In this document: positions 9,867 to 20,714 of the stretch, one piece after another
Numbering within the stretch: the stretch's first letter is position 1
How the letters are laid out: every line of letters starts with the position of its first letter
Origin: Dimargaris cristalligena
Taxonomy: Eukaryota; Kickxellomycota; Dimargaritomycetes; Dimargaritales; Dimargaritaceae
DNA length: 46,017 nt
NCBI GenBank assembly: GCA_027576995.1
Contig: JANBQC010000183.1
Coordinates: 1-46,017 of the forward strand
Reading direction: 5' to 3'
Notes under the pieces: generated by a model
The model's input: only the letters and a program-made list of their open reading frames with translations
Databases searched by the model: none
What the model was told of the DNA's origin: nothing
Position numbers and translations under genes: made by a program

Positions 9867-11963
9867 CTAGACGAAGGTCCCCGCCTGGCCCACGCTGGGC
9901 GACGAATAAAAGCCGTCATCATTGCCACCATGGGCGGATGCGTACTGGCTCTGGCCGTGGATCGGGCTGCCCACCGTGGAGACAGTGAGACCAACCTGGG
10001 TCATTTGGTTCAGCAGGGCCAGGCGAAGGACAAAGTTCTGGGACAGGTCTGGGCCACGGGGTTGGCGGGTGGGAATGACCACGGAGGAGTTAAGAACCCG
10101 GGAGGGGTAGCCTTGGAAGGCGGGCGAGCTAGAAGTTGGGGTAGACGGAGATCCCGAAGAATTGGGTAGACGGGGGTTCTCACTACCCTGCGTACGTCCA
10201 TACGGATCGGCCACGGTGGGACGGGGCCCTACGGAGAAGCTGACGCTGCGGAAACGGCCGCTGGCGTGGCGACCATTGGCATCGGGGGTCAGGTCTTCAG
10301 CCACCATTGGGGCATAGGGCGAGGCTAAGTAGGCCTCGGGAGAAGCGGTGTAGGGGTTGTAGGGATAGCCGAGGTTGGCGAGAGTGGCCGGGGTGAGGTG
10401 GCCATGGGGGACCACCCGTTGTCCATACAGGGCGGGGTGGGCCATGTAGGACGGGTAAAGGGACTGGATGTGGGACTCGGAGGTGAGACGGCCCCGGTTG
10501 GGTTTGGGCATGGTAGACACGTTGCCGACGGGCGGCATTCCCGAGATAGAGGCCCGGTGGTGTCGGACACGGGGATTATCGGTGCGGACGGTTTCGGTCG
10601 GTTTGGTCAGGCGCACGCCGGCCTTCCGGGAAGTGGGTTTGGGCTCGTGGGGTGACGACGAGGGCGAATTGGCCGCATTCGGGGAGTCCTGGGGGGAGGC
10701 GGGGGAAAATATCACCTGCGATATAAGGCCGAATCGCTCGACGATGGCGGCCACGACGGCAAATAGATCGGCCTCGTTATCGTCAGTAAGCATGAGCTCC
10801 AATTCACGGCGGGATTTGTCGTGGCGGAAGGACGCAATCTGGTCGTACAGCTCCCGGGTCTTGGGGTCGTCCAGGTTGATGGGGATGTCGGAAGTCGGGG
10901 TTGGGGGTTCGGTACCGGCCAGGGGAGACTCGCCGCCCCCATTGGCAGAGGCCAGCGGGCCATCGTAGTGGCTGCCGGCGGAAATGGAGTTGCGATGGGC
11001 CAGACGGGCTTCCTGTTTGGCGGCTTCGACATCAGCGGGCAGCATGCGTTTGTATTCGACCTTGAGCTTACGCCCAGCTAGATCAAAGCCATTTAGGGTG
11101 GCGAAGACGATCATGGTCTCCTCAGGGGTCCGGAAATTGGCAAAGGCCAAGCCGCGGAAGACACCGCCTTCGTAATGGTAATTGAGAGCGTAGGGCATGG
11201 GGATGTCCAGGGCCACGATAGTTTGCAGCAGTACTTCGCGCTTGACGGAAAAGGCGATATTCTTGATGACCACGGCAGTGGGGATCTCGTCGGGACCGGG
11301 GGCCTGGAGGGCGAGGGAGCGACCGTAGGGGGAGGGGTCAAGGCCAGTGGGCAGATACATAGGGAGTTGACCCGCATGGGCCAGTAGGGGCGAAGTCAAG
11401 CCCGAGGCAGTGGCCATGGAATTGCCCAGTCCCGTGGGGGGTGGGGAGTGAAGTGGCATGGGGTGGTGGCGAAGGTACTGGCCGCCTACCATGGGGAGGG
11501 GCTGGGGACGCAGCGGGAAGCTCATGGACTTGGAAGGCGGCCGACTGCGTCCGGTCCGGGAATTCTGGGCCGGGCCGTGGGTAGTAGGGGAGCCCAGAGC
11601 CATGCCAGGAAAGGGGATGGTGGAGTTAACGTAGTGGGGCGACTGCGTGACTGGGGATTGCAGAAACTGGGTAAGCTGGTGACTGGCTAGGGATGATGAG
11701 TGGGAAGGCAGCTGCATCGAACGACGCTTGTCGCGCTTGTTGGCGGCGCGCGCCCAGTCGGCGTTCAAAACAGAGGCAGACGGGGCGACGGAGGAGTAGA
11801 CCGAGTAGGCCCCGCCGCCCAAGGTGGTGGCAATATCGCCCTGGGTGGGGAAATGGACGGACATGGGCCGGCTGCGACGGGGGTTGGATTCACGGGCAAC
11901 TCCCGAGGATTGGTCGAGGTTAAGGCTATCGAGCCCCTCTTGGATATCCTGTAAAGTAGACAT
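9867..11963 (-). CDS. Pin4/Cip-type RNA-binding protein (RRM + R3H), 698 aa
   Basis: Single-exon ORF. A central RRM (about residues 228-305) shows RNP2 VVIKNI and RNP1 RGLAFANF; the GGVFRGLAFANFRTPEE signature is typical of the Pin4/Cip1/Cip2 fungal RRM group, involved in mRNA regulation during stress and the cell cycle. An R3H-like single-stranded nucleic-acid-binding segment follows (about 363-420), with RELYDQIASFRHDKSRRELEL and a C-terminal helix. The flanks are long, low-complexity Ser/Pro regions rich in SP and TP pairs (for example TEPPTPTSD and SPASPQDSP), likely kinase and FHA/phospho-regulatory sites; yeast Pin4 is a Rad53 FHA1 partner and phosphoprotein. The start ATG at 11963 opens a helix-like leader and lies just inside a likely spliced 5'UTR. 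Expected in cytoplasm or nucleus. Family is clear; exact orthology to Pin4 versus Cip1/Cip2 is not resolved. Confidence 0.9.
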   Translation of the reverse strand: MSTLQDIQEGLDSLNLDQSSGVARESNPRRSRPMSVHFPTQGDIATTLGGGAYSVYSSVAPSASVLNADWARAANKRDKRRSMQLPSHSSSLASHQLTQFLQSPVTQSPHYVNSTIPFPGMALGSPTTHGPAQNSRTGRSRPPSKSMSFPLRPQPLPMVGGQYLRHHPMPLHSPPPTGLGNSMATASGLTSPLLAHAGQLPMYLPTGLDPSPYGRSLALQAPGPDEIPTAVVIKNIAFSVKREVLLQTIVALDIPMPYALNYHYEGGVFRGLAFANFRTPEETMIVFATLNGFDLAGRKLKVEYKRMLPADVEAAKQEARLAHRNSISAGSHYDGPLASANGGGESPLAGTEPPTPTSDIPINLDDPKTRELYDQIASFRHDKSRRELELMLTDDNEADLFAVVAAIVERFGLISQVIFSPASPQDSPNAANSPSSSPHEPKPTSRKAGVRLTKPTETVRTDNPRVRHHRASISGMPPVGNVSTMPKPNRGRLTSESHIQSLYPSYMAHPALYGQRVVPHGHLTPATLANLGYPYNPYTASPEAYLASPYAPMVAEDLTPDANGRHASGRFRSVSFSVGPRPTVADPYGRTQGSENPRLPNSSGSPSTPTSSSPAFQGYPSRVLNSSVVIPTRQPRGPDLSQNFVLRLALLNQMTQVGLTVSTVGSPIHGQSQYASAHGGNDDGFYSSPSVGQAGTFV

Positions 11964-12043
11964 GGTGTAGGAGGAAAGCGAGCGGGGCGAAGATGCGACA
12001 CGACTTGGTACACAGAGCGATGATGCGTCGGGATACGGAAATT

Positions 12044-12487
12044 CTAGAATTAGGGTAGTAGAGGGGACATAGGCCAGGTCGGCGGTTTCATGGACGAGGA
12101 TGTGTTAGTAAAGTAAAAGGATAGGTGGGCCACATCAACAACACGCCTAACCCACGGGGAGAAGAGGGACTAGTAGTCGCTTGGAGGGGTAAAATGAAGA
12201 GAGAGAGGGGGGCATTGTTTATAATCATCATGGATAAAGAGGGCGTGGAACTGAAGGAGGCGGGTTCTCTCCTCATACGGGGGAGCCAGTTAGTGTGGGC
12301 CTGGGCACTGGGAGCCACGCGCAGTAAGAGGCACAGGGACCAGTCAGAGTGTGCAAAAAGGGCGAGTTGCCTTGGGCGGGTCGGGCGTGACTGGTTCGCC
12401 TGGATGAGAGAATCCTCAAGTAGGCAGGCGACACTGGGGCGAGATGGTACGGGCCAAGAGTAGATGAGAGAAGTCTTGGCTACTTAC
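12044..12487 (-). other. Probable 5'UTR intron of the Pin4-like gene
   Basis: On the minus strand TTCT|GTAAGTAG gives a consensus donor at 12487. About 380 nt downstream a TTTACTAACA branch-point string (near 12105-12115) precedes the acceptor TTCTAG|AA at 12044. The CDS starts 80 nt after this acceptor. No coding frame crosses the donor, so the intron would lie wholly in the leader, with the transcription start probably between 12500 and 13000. Confidence 0.55.
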
Positions 12488-14210
12488 AGAAGAAACGAGA
12501 CCAATGAGAAGAGCAGGGGATAGTGGCGGCCGGGAACGTAAACTGACGATAGGGGAGATGACGAAGGGGCAGGGTTAGAAATACAACTCGGTGGAGTTTA
12601 ATAGGGGAATAAAGCGATAGCGAGCGACAGAGCAAGAATCGTAAGGAACTGGGCCGATCGGGTCGGGAAGGCTAACGGAGTCAAAAGGAGCCAAGCTAAG
12701 CGGGCATTACAACAATATCGAACGGAAGGAAGCAAACGAAGAGGACAGCGGAGCGAAGCGGGGGCGCATCAGCCGTGAACGCAGCAAGTAGATGAGCGCG
12801 TTAGAGGGTTAAGGAATAATATATAGATAGATAAGTAAGTAAGTTAAGTTAGCAACGAAAGGGAAGGAAGCAGCAGCAGTGGCCGCGGGGTTCTTCGTTG
12901 GCAAAAAAAGGGCCATCCAGAGTGTATGCGCCTCTCTTTGCCTTAGGACTGGATAGGCCTTATAGAGCGCATATATAATATACACACGCATTCACCAGCG
13001 ATTGACGCAAGCAAGTACTTCTTCCACCCAGTAAGCATGGGTTACTTATTCGACCTTATTCTAACCTAACCGGCTGAACAATGCCCACAGCCGATCCCTC
13101 ACCACCCGACGTAATCGGCCTTCCGCGGGGACCTGGTGGAGCCCCCGCGATGCGTGGCGTGGCCACCTACCTCTCCCCATCCCGTCCCGCTCTGCCTGCC
13201 TGGTCTCGGCGATTAAGCAGCGGTTCAAAGGCCCATTGTTCCCCTGCCTCTCTCATCATAATAGCCTAGGCCACGGCACACCCGATCCGCACGAGTTGCA
13301 TGTCGGCTGCGTCCCCCCTCGCTGCGCTGTATCCTCCTCCTCCTCCTTTGGTTGCCTCCAATCCGACCAGGCCCCAAGGTGCTTGGTAGGAGGAAGTGTC
13401 AGGGAACAGGGGTGGTCCGCTTGTGGTCTTTTACCCGCAAAACTCACGATTCCGCCTGGGGAGGCCGGGTCCCGTCAAAGGAACTGTTGCCCATCGAAGC
13501 CAGGCGAAGGTGAAGGAACGAGCCGCAGGCATCTCCACGTATAACCAAGGGCGAGCGAAGTGGGAAAGGCCTTGGCTAGATCAGCGCCTATACCTGAAAC
13601 CTCTGCTCCTTTTATATCCCCCTCCCTTTCACTCTCACTCTCTGTCATCCTTCTTCACTCCTGTGGCATCCCAATCAGTCATGTTGGCCTCGGCCATCAA
13701 TGCGTGTTTTTCCTTCCTTTTCCATGGTCAATCCAACCGGCATTATTTCTGGTGGCCTTGTTTGACTGAAGGGTACTTCCATGACAAAATCCCTTGTTGC
13801 TCCCGACAACCATTATCATCAGCTCAAGGGTGAAATATAGATCAATCAAAGTCTACGTCCAGATGTGACAGGCTTTTTGACTAATAAAAAAAGTAGCTTG
13901 GTATAAAATCGCGAGAATCCTTCACCCCAGTCACCCAAATATGATCCTCATCACCTATATACCTCTAATTATACTCCAGTAGCACGGATATTTACCATGA
14001 TACACCAGTTAATCCTCTAAACAAGCCGATCCACCGCGCAATAATCGAGACGGTATCTCGATCACAATTAGAAATCAAACCGACACGTTCCACAGCATAC
14101 CCTTCCGTAATCGGATGGCACCGAAGCAGATTAATCCCCAGCCGGGCAGAGCCACGCGGTTAGTTCACTAAACTAGCTTGCAGGATTTTGGACCCAATAT
14201 TCAAGTGAAG
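12488..14210. other. Intergenic region upstream of Pin4-like gene
   Basis: Contains the probable leader and promoter of the Pin4-like gene (purine-rich, G/A-biased to about 13000; TA-rich string at 12968-12980), then about 1.2 kb with nothing recognised. A 145-codon frame at 13396-13833 begins with GTG, has no domain, and contains repeated CTC/TTC runs. I regard it as chance. Confidence 0.5.
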
Positions 14211-14216
14211 TTTATT
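14211..14216 (-). terminator. AATAAA poly(A) signal
   Basis: Canonical hexamer on the minus strand, 112 nt past the stop of the membrane-protein gene. Confidence 0.6.
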
Positions 14217-14327
14217 AGACAAGTTATAGGTTAAAGCAACTGCCAATGGAGGAGTAGTGTGTCCCATTATGGACACCATTCCAAACAATCTGGAAATAGG
14301 CGGTAAACCCTGCCGTCCTCCCGGCTC

Positions 14328-15128
14328 TTACATATCCACCCAGCGTACATGCCCACGTCGAGACTGAGGGAGAGGTGCTTCTGTAACAATGGGTAAAAAT
14401 ATCGGCCGGGTATTGGGGTTCGCTGAGTTTAGGCTGCTTGATGCTTGCCAGGGTAAACTAATGCCACCCCATAATCGGCGAGACGAGTCTCTGGACGGAG
14501 CATGGAGTCTGATTTGCTGCTGAAAATTACTCTCCGGGTTACGAGGAGTGTGCTGTAGCCCCCTGGAAAGAGAAGTCCCACTCGACAGATAACTCGGGGT
14601 TTGACTAACCATTAGGCTCATCGGCTGGTAGACAAGGGGTGGTCGGTCAATAACGGTAGTAGAGATGGTGGTCTCATTAGAGGACTGACTCGATTGGCCC
14701 CTGTGCTGCCCCAGTCTGCGAGCGATACGCTCCCGTTTGGACCGTCTCGATATATAACATAGATACCCGCATAGGCTGAGCATCAAAAGCGCAAACCCCA
14801 AGACCGAACCCACCAGAATAAATACAACCATATCCGTACTTGTGTTGTCTTGGCGCTTCACGAATCGGCGGATAAGTAGTTGCTGATGAAGCTCGCGGGT
14901 TCTATAACGAGTATTTGAAATATTTTGGCCTCTCAGCTGGATCCAACTGGAGGTCAAGGGTTTGGGCGTTTGTTGTAAAGGCGGTCTATGTAGTGATTGT
15001 TCCCGCTTCAGCAAAAGGATAGTCTGCCCAGAGATTACTGGTCGTAGTAGACCTTGGGCTGGGACCCGAGTCGAGCTAGTCGTATGGCATCCAACTGCCG
15101 CCATAATTATGAGAAATCCCAATTTCAT
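14328..15128 (-). CDS. Signal-peptide, single-pass membrane protein, 266 aa, unknown
   Basis: The start is placed at the ATG at 15128 because it begins a clean signal sequence (MKLGFLIIMAAVGCH); the frame extends 21 codons upstream but only through TA-repeat-derived Tyr/Ile codons. The lumenal/extracellular segment (about residues 20-98) is basic with one NIS sequon. One TM helix follows (about 100-125, VVFILVGSVLGFALLMLSLCGYL), then a stop-transfer cluster RRSKRERIARR and a Ser/Pro-rich cytoplasmic tail ending RGHVRWVDM. No domain is recognised. The layout closely matches the RING-H2 ligase at 27568-28575, but no zinc finger is present. An AATAAA poly(A) signal lies at 14211-14216. The stop codon overlaps a GTAAGA string, so a further exon is possible though nothing convincing follows. 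Function not assigned. Confidence 0.75.
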   Translation of the reverse strand: MKLGFLIIMAAVGCHTTSSTRVPAQGLLRPVISGQTILLLKREQSLHRPPLQQTPKPLTSSWIQLRGQNISNTRYRTRELHQQLLIRRFVKRQDNTSTDMVVFILVGSVLGFALLMLSLCGYLCYISRRSKRERIARRLGQHRGQSSQSSNETTISTTVIDRPPLVYQPMSLMVSQTPSYLSSGTSLSRGLQHTPRNPESNFQQQIRLHAPSRDSSRRLWGGISLPWQASSSLNSANPNTRPIFLPIVTEAPLPQSRRGHVRWVDM

Positions 15129-16886
15129 GGCTTTAAGGCGGTGTAGATAGCAGTAATTAAAAATGATATAATATATATATATAATGAACAAATAGTAGTA
15201 CTAGGTGGGCAACAGCCGAGAAAACCTATACTAGAAAAACAAAACCAGGGCATTTATACCCGTGGAGACCTATTGAATAATACAACTTAGTGACGAAGTA
15301 ATCAAAGTAACATGCTAACAAAATAGGAAAAAATAATGCTCTTTAAATCATATAAAACTCGGTACTATAGTAATAATAGACAAATATTACGTTCTGTAGA
15401 CCGGGAGGCGTAAATTAGCCAAATAATAATCCGAATGGAGGTGCTAGAGGTAAAGTAGTATGAAGCAACAGGCCGGGAGGTTGAGATTTTATAGGTAAGT
15501 ATTGGGCACGGATTTTATGCTTTAATGTTCGATGAGGGCTCGGAGTCCATTCCTTTTGACGAGCCCCAAAAAAGAAACATATTTAGTAGAGGAGGTGTCT
15601 TTGTGTTGGTCTTTAGACTGGGCTACTAAATTGTTCATCGCTTGAGTATTGGGGTCATTTGTCCACTTAACAGTATAATAGTAGCTTACACTGATTTTCA
15701 ATACGGTGCTTAGCCTGGATCGCCTGTTTCTGTTCTCTTTGCATAAATGACCTCCGTTGTTCCTGCTGGGGAAACATCATTGTTGTAGATCAGTATAATT
15801 CCTAAATGATACACACTGTGAGGTCAATTAATTCGATCATTGATTTTCAAAACCGAACCTAACCGTCCCGTGTAACAAAACGGGATGCGTTTTGCCAGTC
15901 TGGCATCGCGGTACTCTAATGATATATTTAGAAACTAAAGGGACCTCATGAATCAATCCGTAGATCCAGACCAATACGTTATAAATGATGTTTCTGTATC
16001 CCACGTGGTAATTGCACCCCTGCTCGATCGACTGTGACCCATTCCTCCTCGGAAAGTATTTTTTAATGCCGGTATTTACATCTATTTGAATCTATTGTAT
16101 TTAGTAATCACTGGCTCTGTTTAAGCTCCGGGGTACTTTTCTAATGGATATAGTTTGCCGGATATTCCAGATACTATATTCGTGTTTGACCACCTTTAGG
16201 TAAATAGCGAATATGGAACCGCTTAAATAGAACCGGTGCACTCAGATCAACAGCCTCGTTGGCATTTCGAGAATAGGTCGCCTATTCTATTTCCAGAGTT
16301 AAAGGGCCTAGACCGGCTGACTATGGTATAGCATTGGCTTGCTTCGTTTTGGTTTAAGTGGGAAGGGGTTATCTTAACCTCCCATGATTGATATAATGTC
16401 TAGCGAGGCATATGGGGTAGTCAACAGGCGGGGTAGATTAGGTGCTAAAATATCAGCCAACCCAGCTAGCAATGGGTGCTCCACAGCTTCGGATGTCAGC
16501 TGGCTGGGTTCCCCTGAACTAGCCTTGGGAGACAGTCTCTCATCCCTGCATCACCAGTCGGTTAGCACCAATCAATCTAATATAACTATTTTTTCTCCCG
16601 TGGGACAAGTATATATATTTGTTGTCCCAACCCATGAATCTCTCTACAGGCTTAATCGGCCTTGGGTTGGGGTCGCCAAGCGGAGCACATGCAGAAATCC
16701 CTGAATTTACTTCACATTAAGCTCCCATCCCATAGATGCGCTGCGCCTAGGCTTCCCACTTCATCTCTACTCTTGCCCCATTTTGTTTGCATCCCATCCC
16801 TCGTTTAAAACTCCGCTAGTTTCTAGTCATCTACGCTGCATTGCCGCTCTACACCTAGCCTTAATTCAGTGGTTCAACTCGTGCCC
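15129..16886. other. Intergenic, AT-rich, no gene seen
   Basis: Divergent promoter space between the membrane-protein gene (minus) and the syntaxin gene (plus), with a TA repeat at 15168-15183 about 40 nt upstream of the minus-strand start. A 106-codon frame at 16384-16704 has an ATG and mixed composition but no recognisable motif and no splice partners, so it is not annotated. Confidence 0.5.
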
Positions 16887-19475
16887 ATGGCCACTCGAAA
16901 TCGCACCTTTCTTTTCGTTCAGTACCGTAACTCATTTGGCCATGCTCACCGGAAACGCCGCGCCAAGGCCATCGGCACTAGTCCGGGGGGCATCCAGGGC
17001 CGAGGGCGCAGCGGCACGGTCAATTCAATAAGTAGTGAGCGCGACGGTCTCATCGGTGAGGGCTCTACTTTGGTCCCTAGTTCCGGAAACGACCCCATGG
17101 CGCTAGACGCCAGTGACGTAATAATCGAAATGGCCACCCTACCGCCGAAATGGTAAGAGGTATGTCGCCCCACGTGGTCTATACATTAGAATGAATAATT
17201 CTTGACTTATGGCAGAACCGGCTCCTATTTAGTTTACATGGCTGGCCTGTTGTTCGGGTGTCCGCCTTCTTAATTACAAATTGGGCATAGTTTAGACTGT
17301 ATCCTGGTTTGCGCTCCGTATCAATTTGCACTAATGGTTTATCCTTATGTCCAACTATCCCCCACTTCCAAATCCTTCCAGAGATACGCAGGAATCTATC
17401 TATACCAGCACCGCATTCGTACTGGCTGCTTCATTATCAAATCCCTGCGGTGAATGTGATTCTAGATTGCGACACCTGGACTGTGTCAATTGCGCCAGAA
17501 GAACCCATATTGCATACTTTCTTGAACATCCTACCTTCGGCCCTACTGCTAACCCAACTCTGATGGTCCTATATCTCTACAATCCCTTTCTTATTATTGC
17601 ATTACTGTTTCCGACCCGCTCCTTTCTTGCGCCATCATAGGGTGGACATAGTTGACGAGGTAAGCCTTTTAGTATTAATATTTGGCAGTTGCTGTACAGA
17701 CTGTGGATTATAGAGTGCTAACAGCCCAAGCCATCGCTTCCGTCTTTTTTTCTATTAGAGTTTACCATCCAGTTTTCGGCATTACGTTGTATATTTACCT
17801 ATTCGATTTCCGGCCACTCATATTTTACTTTATATTCCCCACATCTAATCCGGCCCTATTTTAGATTAACGAGAAGTTTCAACAAATTCGAAATGACAGT
17901 AAGTAATCCTCTGACCACCATGCTCTAATAAGTAGCCCAGTTCATGAGGATTTTTTAGCCAATAGACTCTGGGTTAGGTAAAATGCCTTGCCCCCTCATA
18001 TACCTACATCTAATGATTTCGCGTAAGCTATGTATTACGTATTATTTTACCCGGTATACCATTCCCCCTCATATCATCCTGGAACTCATTCCAACCGCTC
18101 GTTAGTGAAATATCTATCCTCACTACATAAAAAGCACCTCCTCCCGGGGTTTGATGATCGCCGGGAAGATGAGGATATGATCGAGGACCTCACTAATTCA
18201 ATAACCAAGGTAAGGTTATACTCATATACCTTCGTAGCATTCTAGGCATAATATTCCTAGAACGATATTAAATTGATGGACATATTTACCCCAGTTCTAC
18301 CTATGAATTCATCTAATTCTCACAACTATACGCATATGCCTTTTATCCATGATATATATATGTAACCCTCCTTAGCAATTCCACGAGGCCCAGGAACTGA
18401 TCCGATATATTGTCCAGCCCAGTGCTGAGGGCCAGGAAGTTACCGTCGGTAATAACATCCGAGTGGCCATGGCGTCAAAGTTGCAGACTATTTCGTCTGA
18501 CTTCCGGAAAAGCCAGTCCGATTACCTCGATAGTGAGTGCGACCTTTTGGATTGCTAATGACTTAATCTGATGTACTATCTAAACTATTGGACCACGCTC
18601 TTTCATCATCGCGACCTTGGTGTCGCATAGTATCATTATCGTGTTTATTAATACCTTGTCCTGGCTTTTTGAATTGAACTCTAACCACCCGATTGTAGAG
18701 GTCCGGAATTTGAGAAAGCGCAACCACGATATGTTTGCCCTCGATACATCAACTTCGATTGATCCATCCCAGGAGCGGTCGTTTAATTTTGTAAGTTTAT
18801 GGTGGAGTTAAGCTGAGCGGAGCTATTGATCAATTGTACGCAATGGTCACTTATACGGAGATGCCTGACCAATACCAGCGGGAGCTGCTCTATTAAACCC
18901 CGTTTACCATGATTATTTATTGTGTTTCGTACCTACCCTATATCAGGACCTTACCGACGAACAAATTGCGACAATGAAAGATAATGATGAAGCAATCACC
19001 GAGCGCGAGCGCGAGATTGATGAGATTGCCAAGTCCATCACTACAGTGGCGGAAATATTCAAGGAGATGCAGACGATGGTGATTGATCAGGGAACCCTGT
19101 TGGATCGTATTGACTATAATGTTGAACAAGTAGTAGTGCATGTCAAAAAAGCAAACGAAGAACTCGACGAGGTAGGTCACTAATATGAAGCGGGCTGTTT
19201 GGTCCTGTGCCCGGTGCCTGTTGTAATGTACTAGCTGTCCCCCCTATCTTTCTCTTCAACGATGAAATGCACCTTCTCACTCATGTTTTTAACATGATTA
19301 TTTCATTATTATATAACCCCCATGTATCAATACAACACATACACAAACCCTTGGGCATTACTAGGGCCATCGTATTCAAAAACGCGGAACGACCCAGAAA
19401 TTCATCATCATCCTGCTTGTAATTATCACTGTCCTTATTGTAATTTTAATCGTTAAACATATACATCGCAAGTAG
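16887..19475 (+). CDS. TLG2: Tlg2/syntaxin-16 t-SNARE, 8 exons, 335 aa
   Basis: Qa-SNARE for endosome-to-trans-Golgi fusion, partner of Vps45, Tlg1 and Vti1 in yeast. Exons: 16887-17152, 17641-17659, 17865-17898, 18106-18209, 18376-18532, 18699-18790, 18947-19171, 19365-19475; total 1008 nt, all junctions phase-consistent with GT/AG ends. The N-terminus MATRNRTFLF matches the family N-peptide that binds the Sec1/Munc18 protein. A 19-nt microexon supplies WVDIVDE after LPPK, a conserved family motif. An N-terminal helical domain follows (SLHKKHLLPGFDD), then the SNARE motif (about residues 233-297) with EIAKSITTVAEIFKEM and VIDQGTLLDRIDYNVE, zero-layer Gln about 272. The last exon encodes a C-terminal TM anchor (about 312-329) and a short HIHRK tail. 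AATAAA at 19509-19514. Assignment to the Tlg2/syntaxin-16 class rather than Pep12 or Sso is strong. Confidence 0.96.
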
Positions 19476-19508
19476 ATTTCCTTCTTTTGGCTTGCGTTTA
19501 TTAGCTAT

Positions 19509-19514
19509 AATAAA
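19509..19514 (+). terminator. AATAAA poly(A) signal of TLG2
   Basis: Canonical hexamer 34 nt after the TLG2 stop codon. Confidence 0.6.
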
Positions 19515-20714
19515 CAGGAAGCAGGTCTTATGATAAGTACGCCTCATTTTAACGACACCCACCCGAGTTTAGTTTATCTTAATTTCGGGCTCCCCGAGGT
19601 GAAGACCTGGAGAAATCGGATACCACTGCCCCCTGTTTCCCGCTTATTACATGGCTGGGCCGTTGGGTAGTCGAGCTATCCTTTTCCCCAGCACTGGTCT
19701 CCTCAGTTTGCCCATGTTCTCTCTCCTCGAAATAGACCCTTTGGTCTGTCATTTGCAGCTGCATTTTCCCCCTAATTACCTTTTCATGTTTCCGCATTGC
19801 TATTCAGTATTTAACCAAATGTGATGCAGCCCAGTCAGACTGTGCAGGCCTCTTCTCCCCTGCTGACGTGGTTCATGCCTCCTATGTATATCCTTGGGTA
19901 TGGGCCATGCCGACAGCCCAATATCCTTACATATGACCCCATTCTCCACCCCACACTTTGTGGAAATATTTCACCCGGCTCACCTCCTTCCCCCTTCATC
20001 TCACCTTTTTGGATAGTATTCACCGGTTTGTCGATGTCCAGACTGTCAACCCCTGAACCCGCCAGAGGCTCCGGATAGCCGCCTATTCCTACTCCTCAGA
20101 AATGACAATTGTTGTTCGTTCACCCGGGTCGATGCATCGTTGCACATTATATTTCGTTGGACACCTGCTATTTAAAACTATCGAAACCAATCCGTGTCGT
20201 CTGGACCCTGGTCAGATTTTTCCCCTCGTAATTATTTTGTACCCCTTCCTTCGTGATTTACGTTTGTCCCAGTATAGCTATGTTACATTTGTTCAATTTC
20301 TAATAACCAGCCCCTCACTTACGTGTCTTTATAGTTTGCTCTTGCTTCATTTTTATCGTGGTGGTCAGATTATACTCGACAACAACCCGTGCTTTGTTTA
20401 TTAAGAAGCCGCACCCACAGGCAGAACGTAGCCAAACACCAGCCTTTTCCACCTCCGGGAACAGTGACTTCCCCGTATCATATTACGAACAATAAGGTAA
20501 GTGCCAAAGGTCAAAGGTACTGGGTATTGGTATTATACTGTCCTCTCCTTGGACATTGGTCATATTGAAAAAAAAAAGCGGACTAGATAAACTAACCTTC
20601 GAGTGGTTGATTATAATGGGGGAGGGGTACCTATGTGCGATTCTCTCGTGGCCTCGAAACCCGTGTGTGGTTATTAGAAGCTAGTTTTAGAGCCGCCCGT
20701 TGACCCTCACTGAC
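19515..20714. other. Intergenic; leader and probable 5'UTR intron of CHS7
   Basis: No gene recognised. Near the end, AATAAG|GTAAGT gives a consensus donor at 20497, and AGTTTTAG at 20683-20690 is a fitting acceptor 24 nt before the CHS7 ATG, with an AAACTAACC branch string near 20590. Together they suggest a 194-nt intron in the CHS7 leader. Frames at 19821-20078 and 19579-19797 (minus) look like chance. Confidence 0.5.

Noticed and set aside
13396..13833. 145-codon plus-strand frame
   Set aside because: GTG start, pyrimidine-biased Leu/Ser/Pro runs, no motif; it lies in intergenic space behind the Pin4-like gene.
16384..16704. 106-codon plus-strand ATG frame upstream of TLG2
   Set aside because: Composition is plausible but nothing is recognisable, and there are no consensus splice sites linking it to other frames; expected by chance at this base composition.
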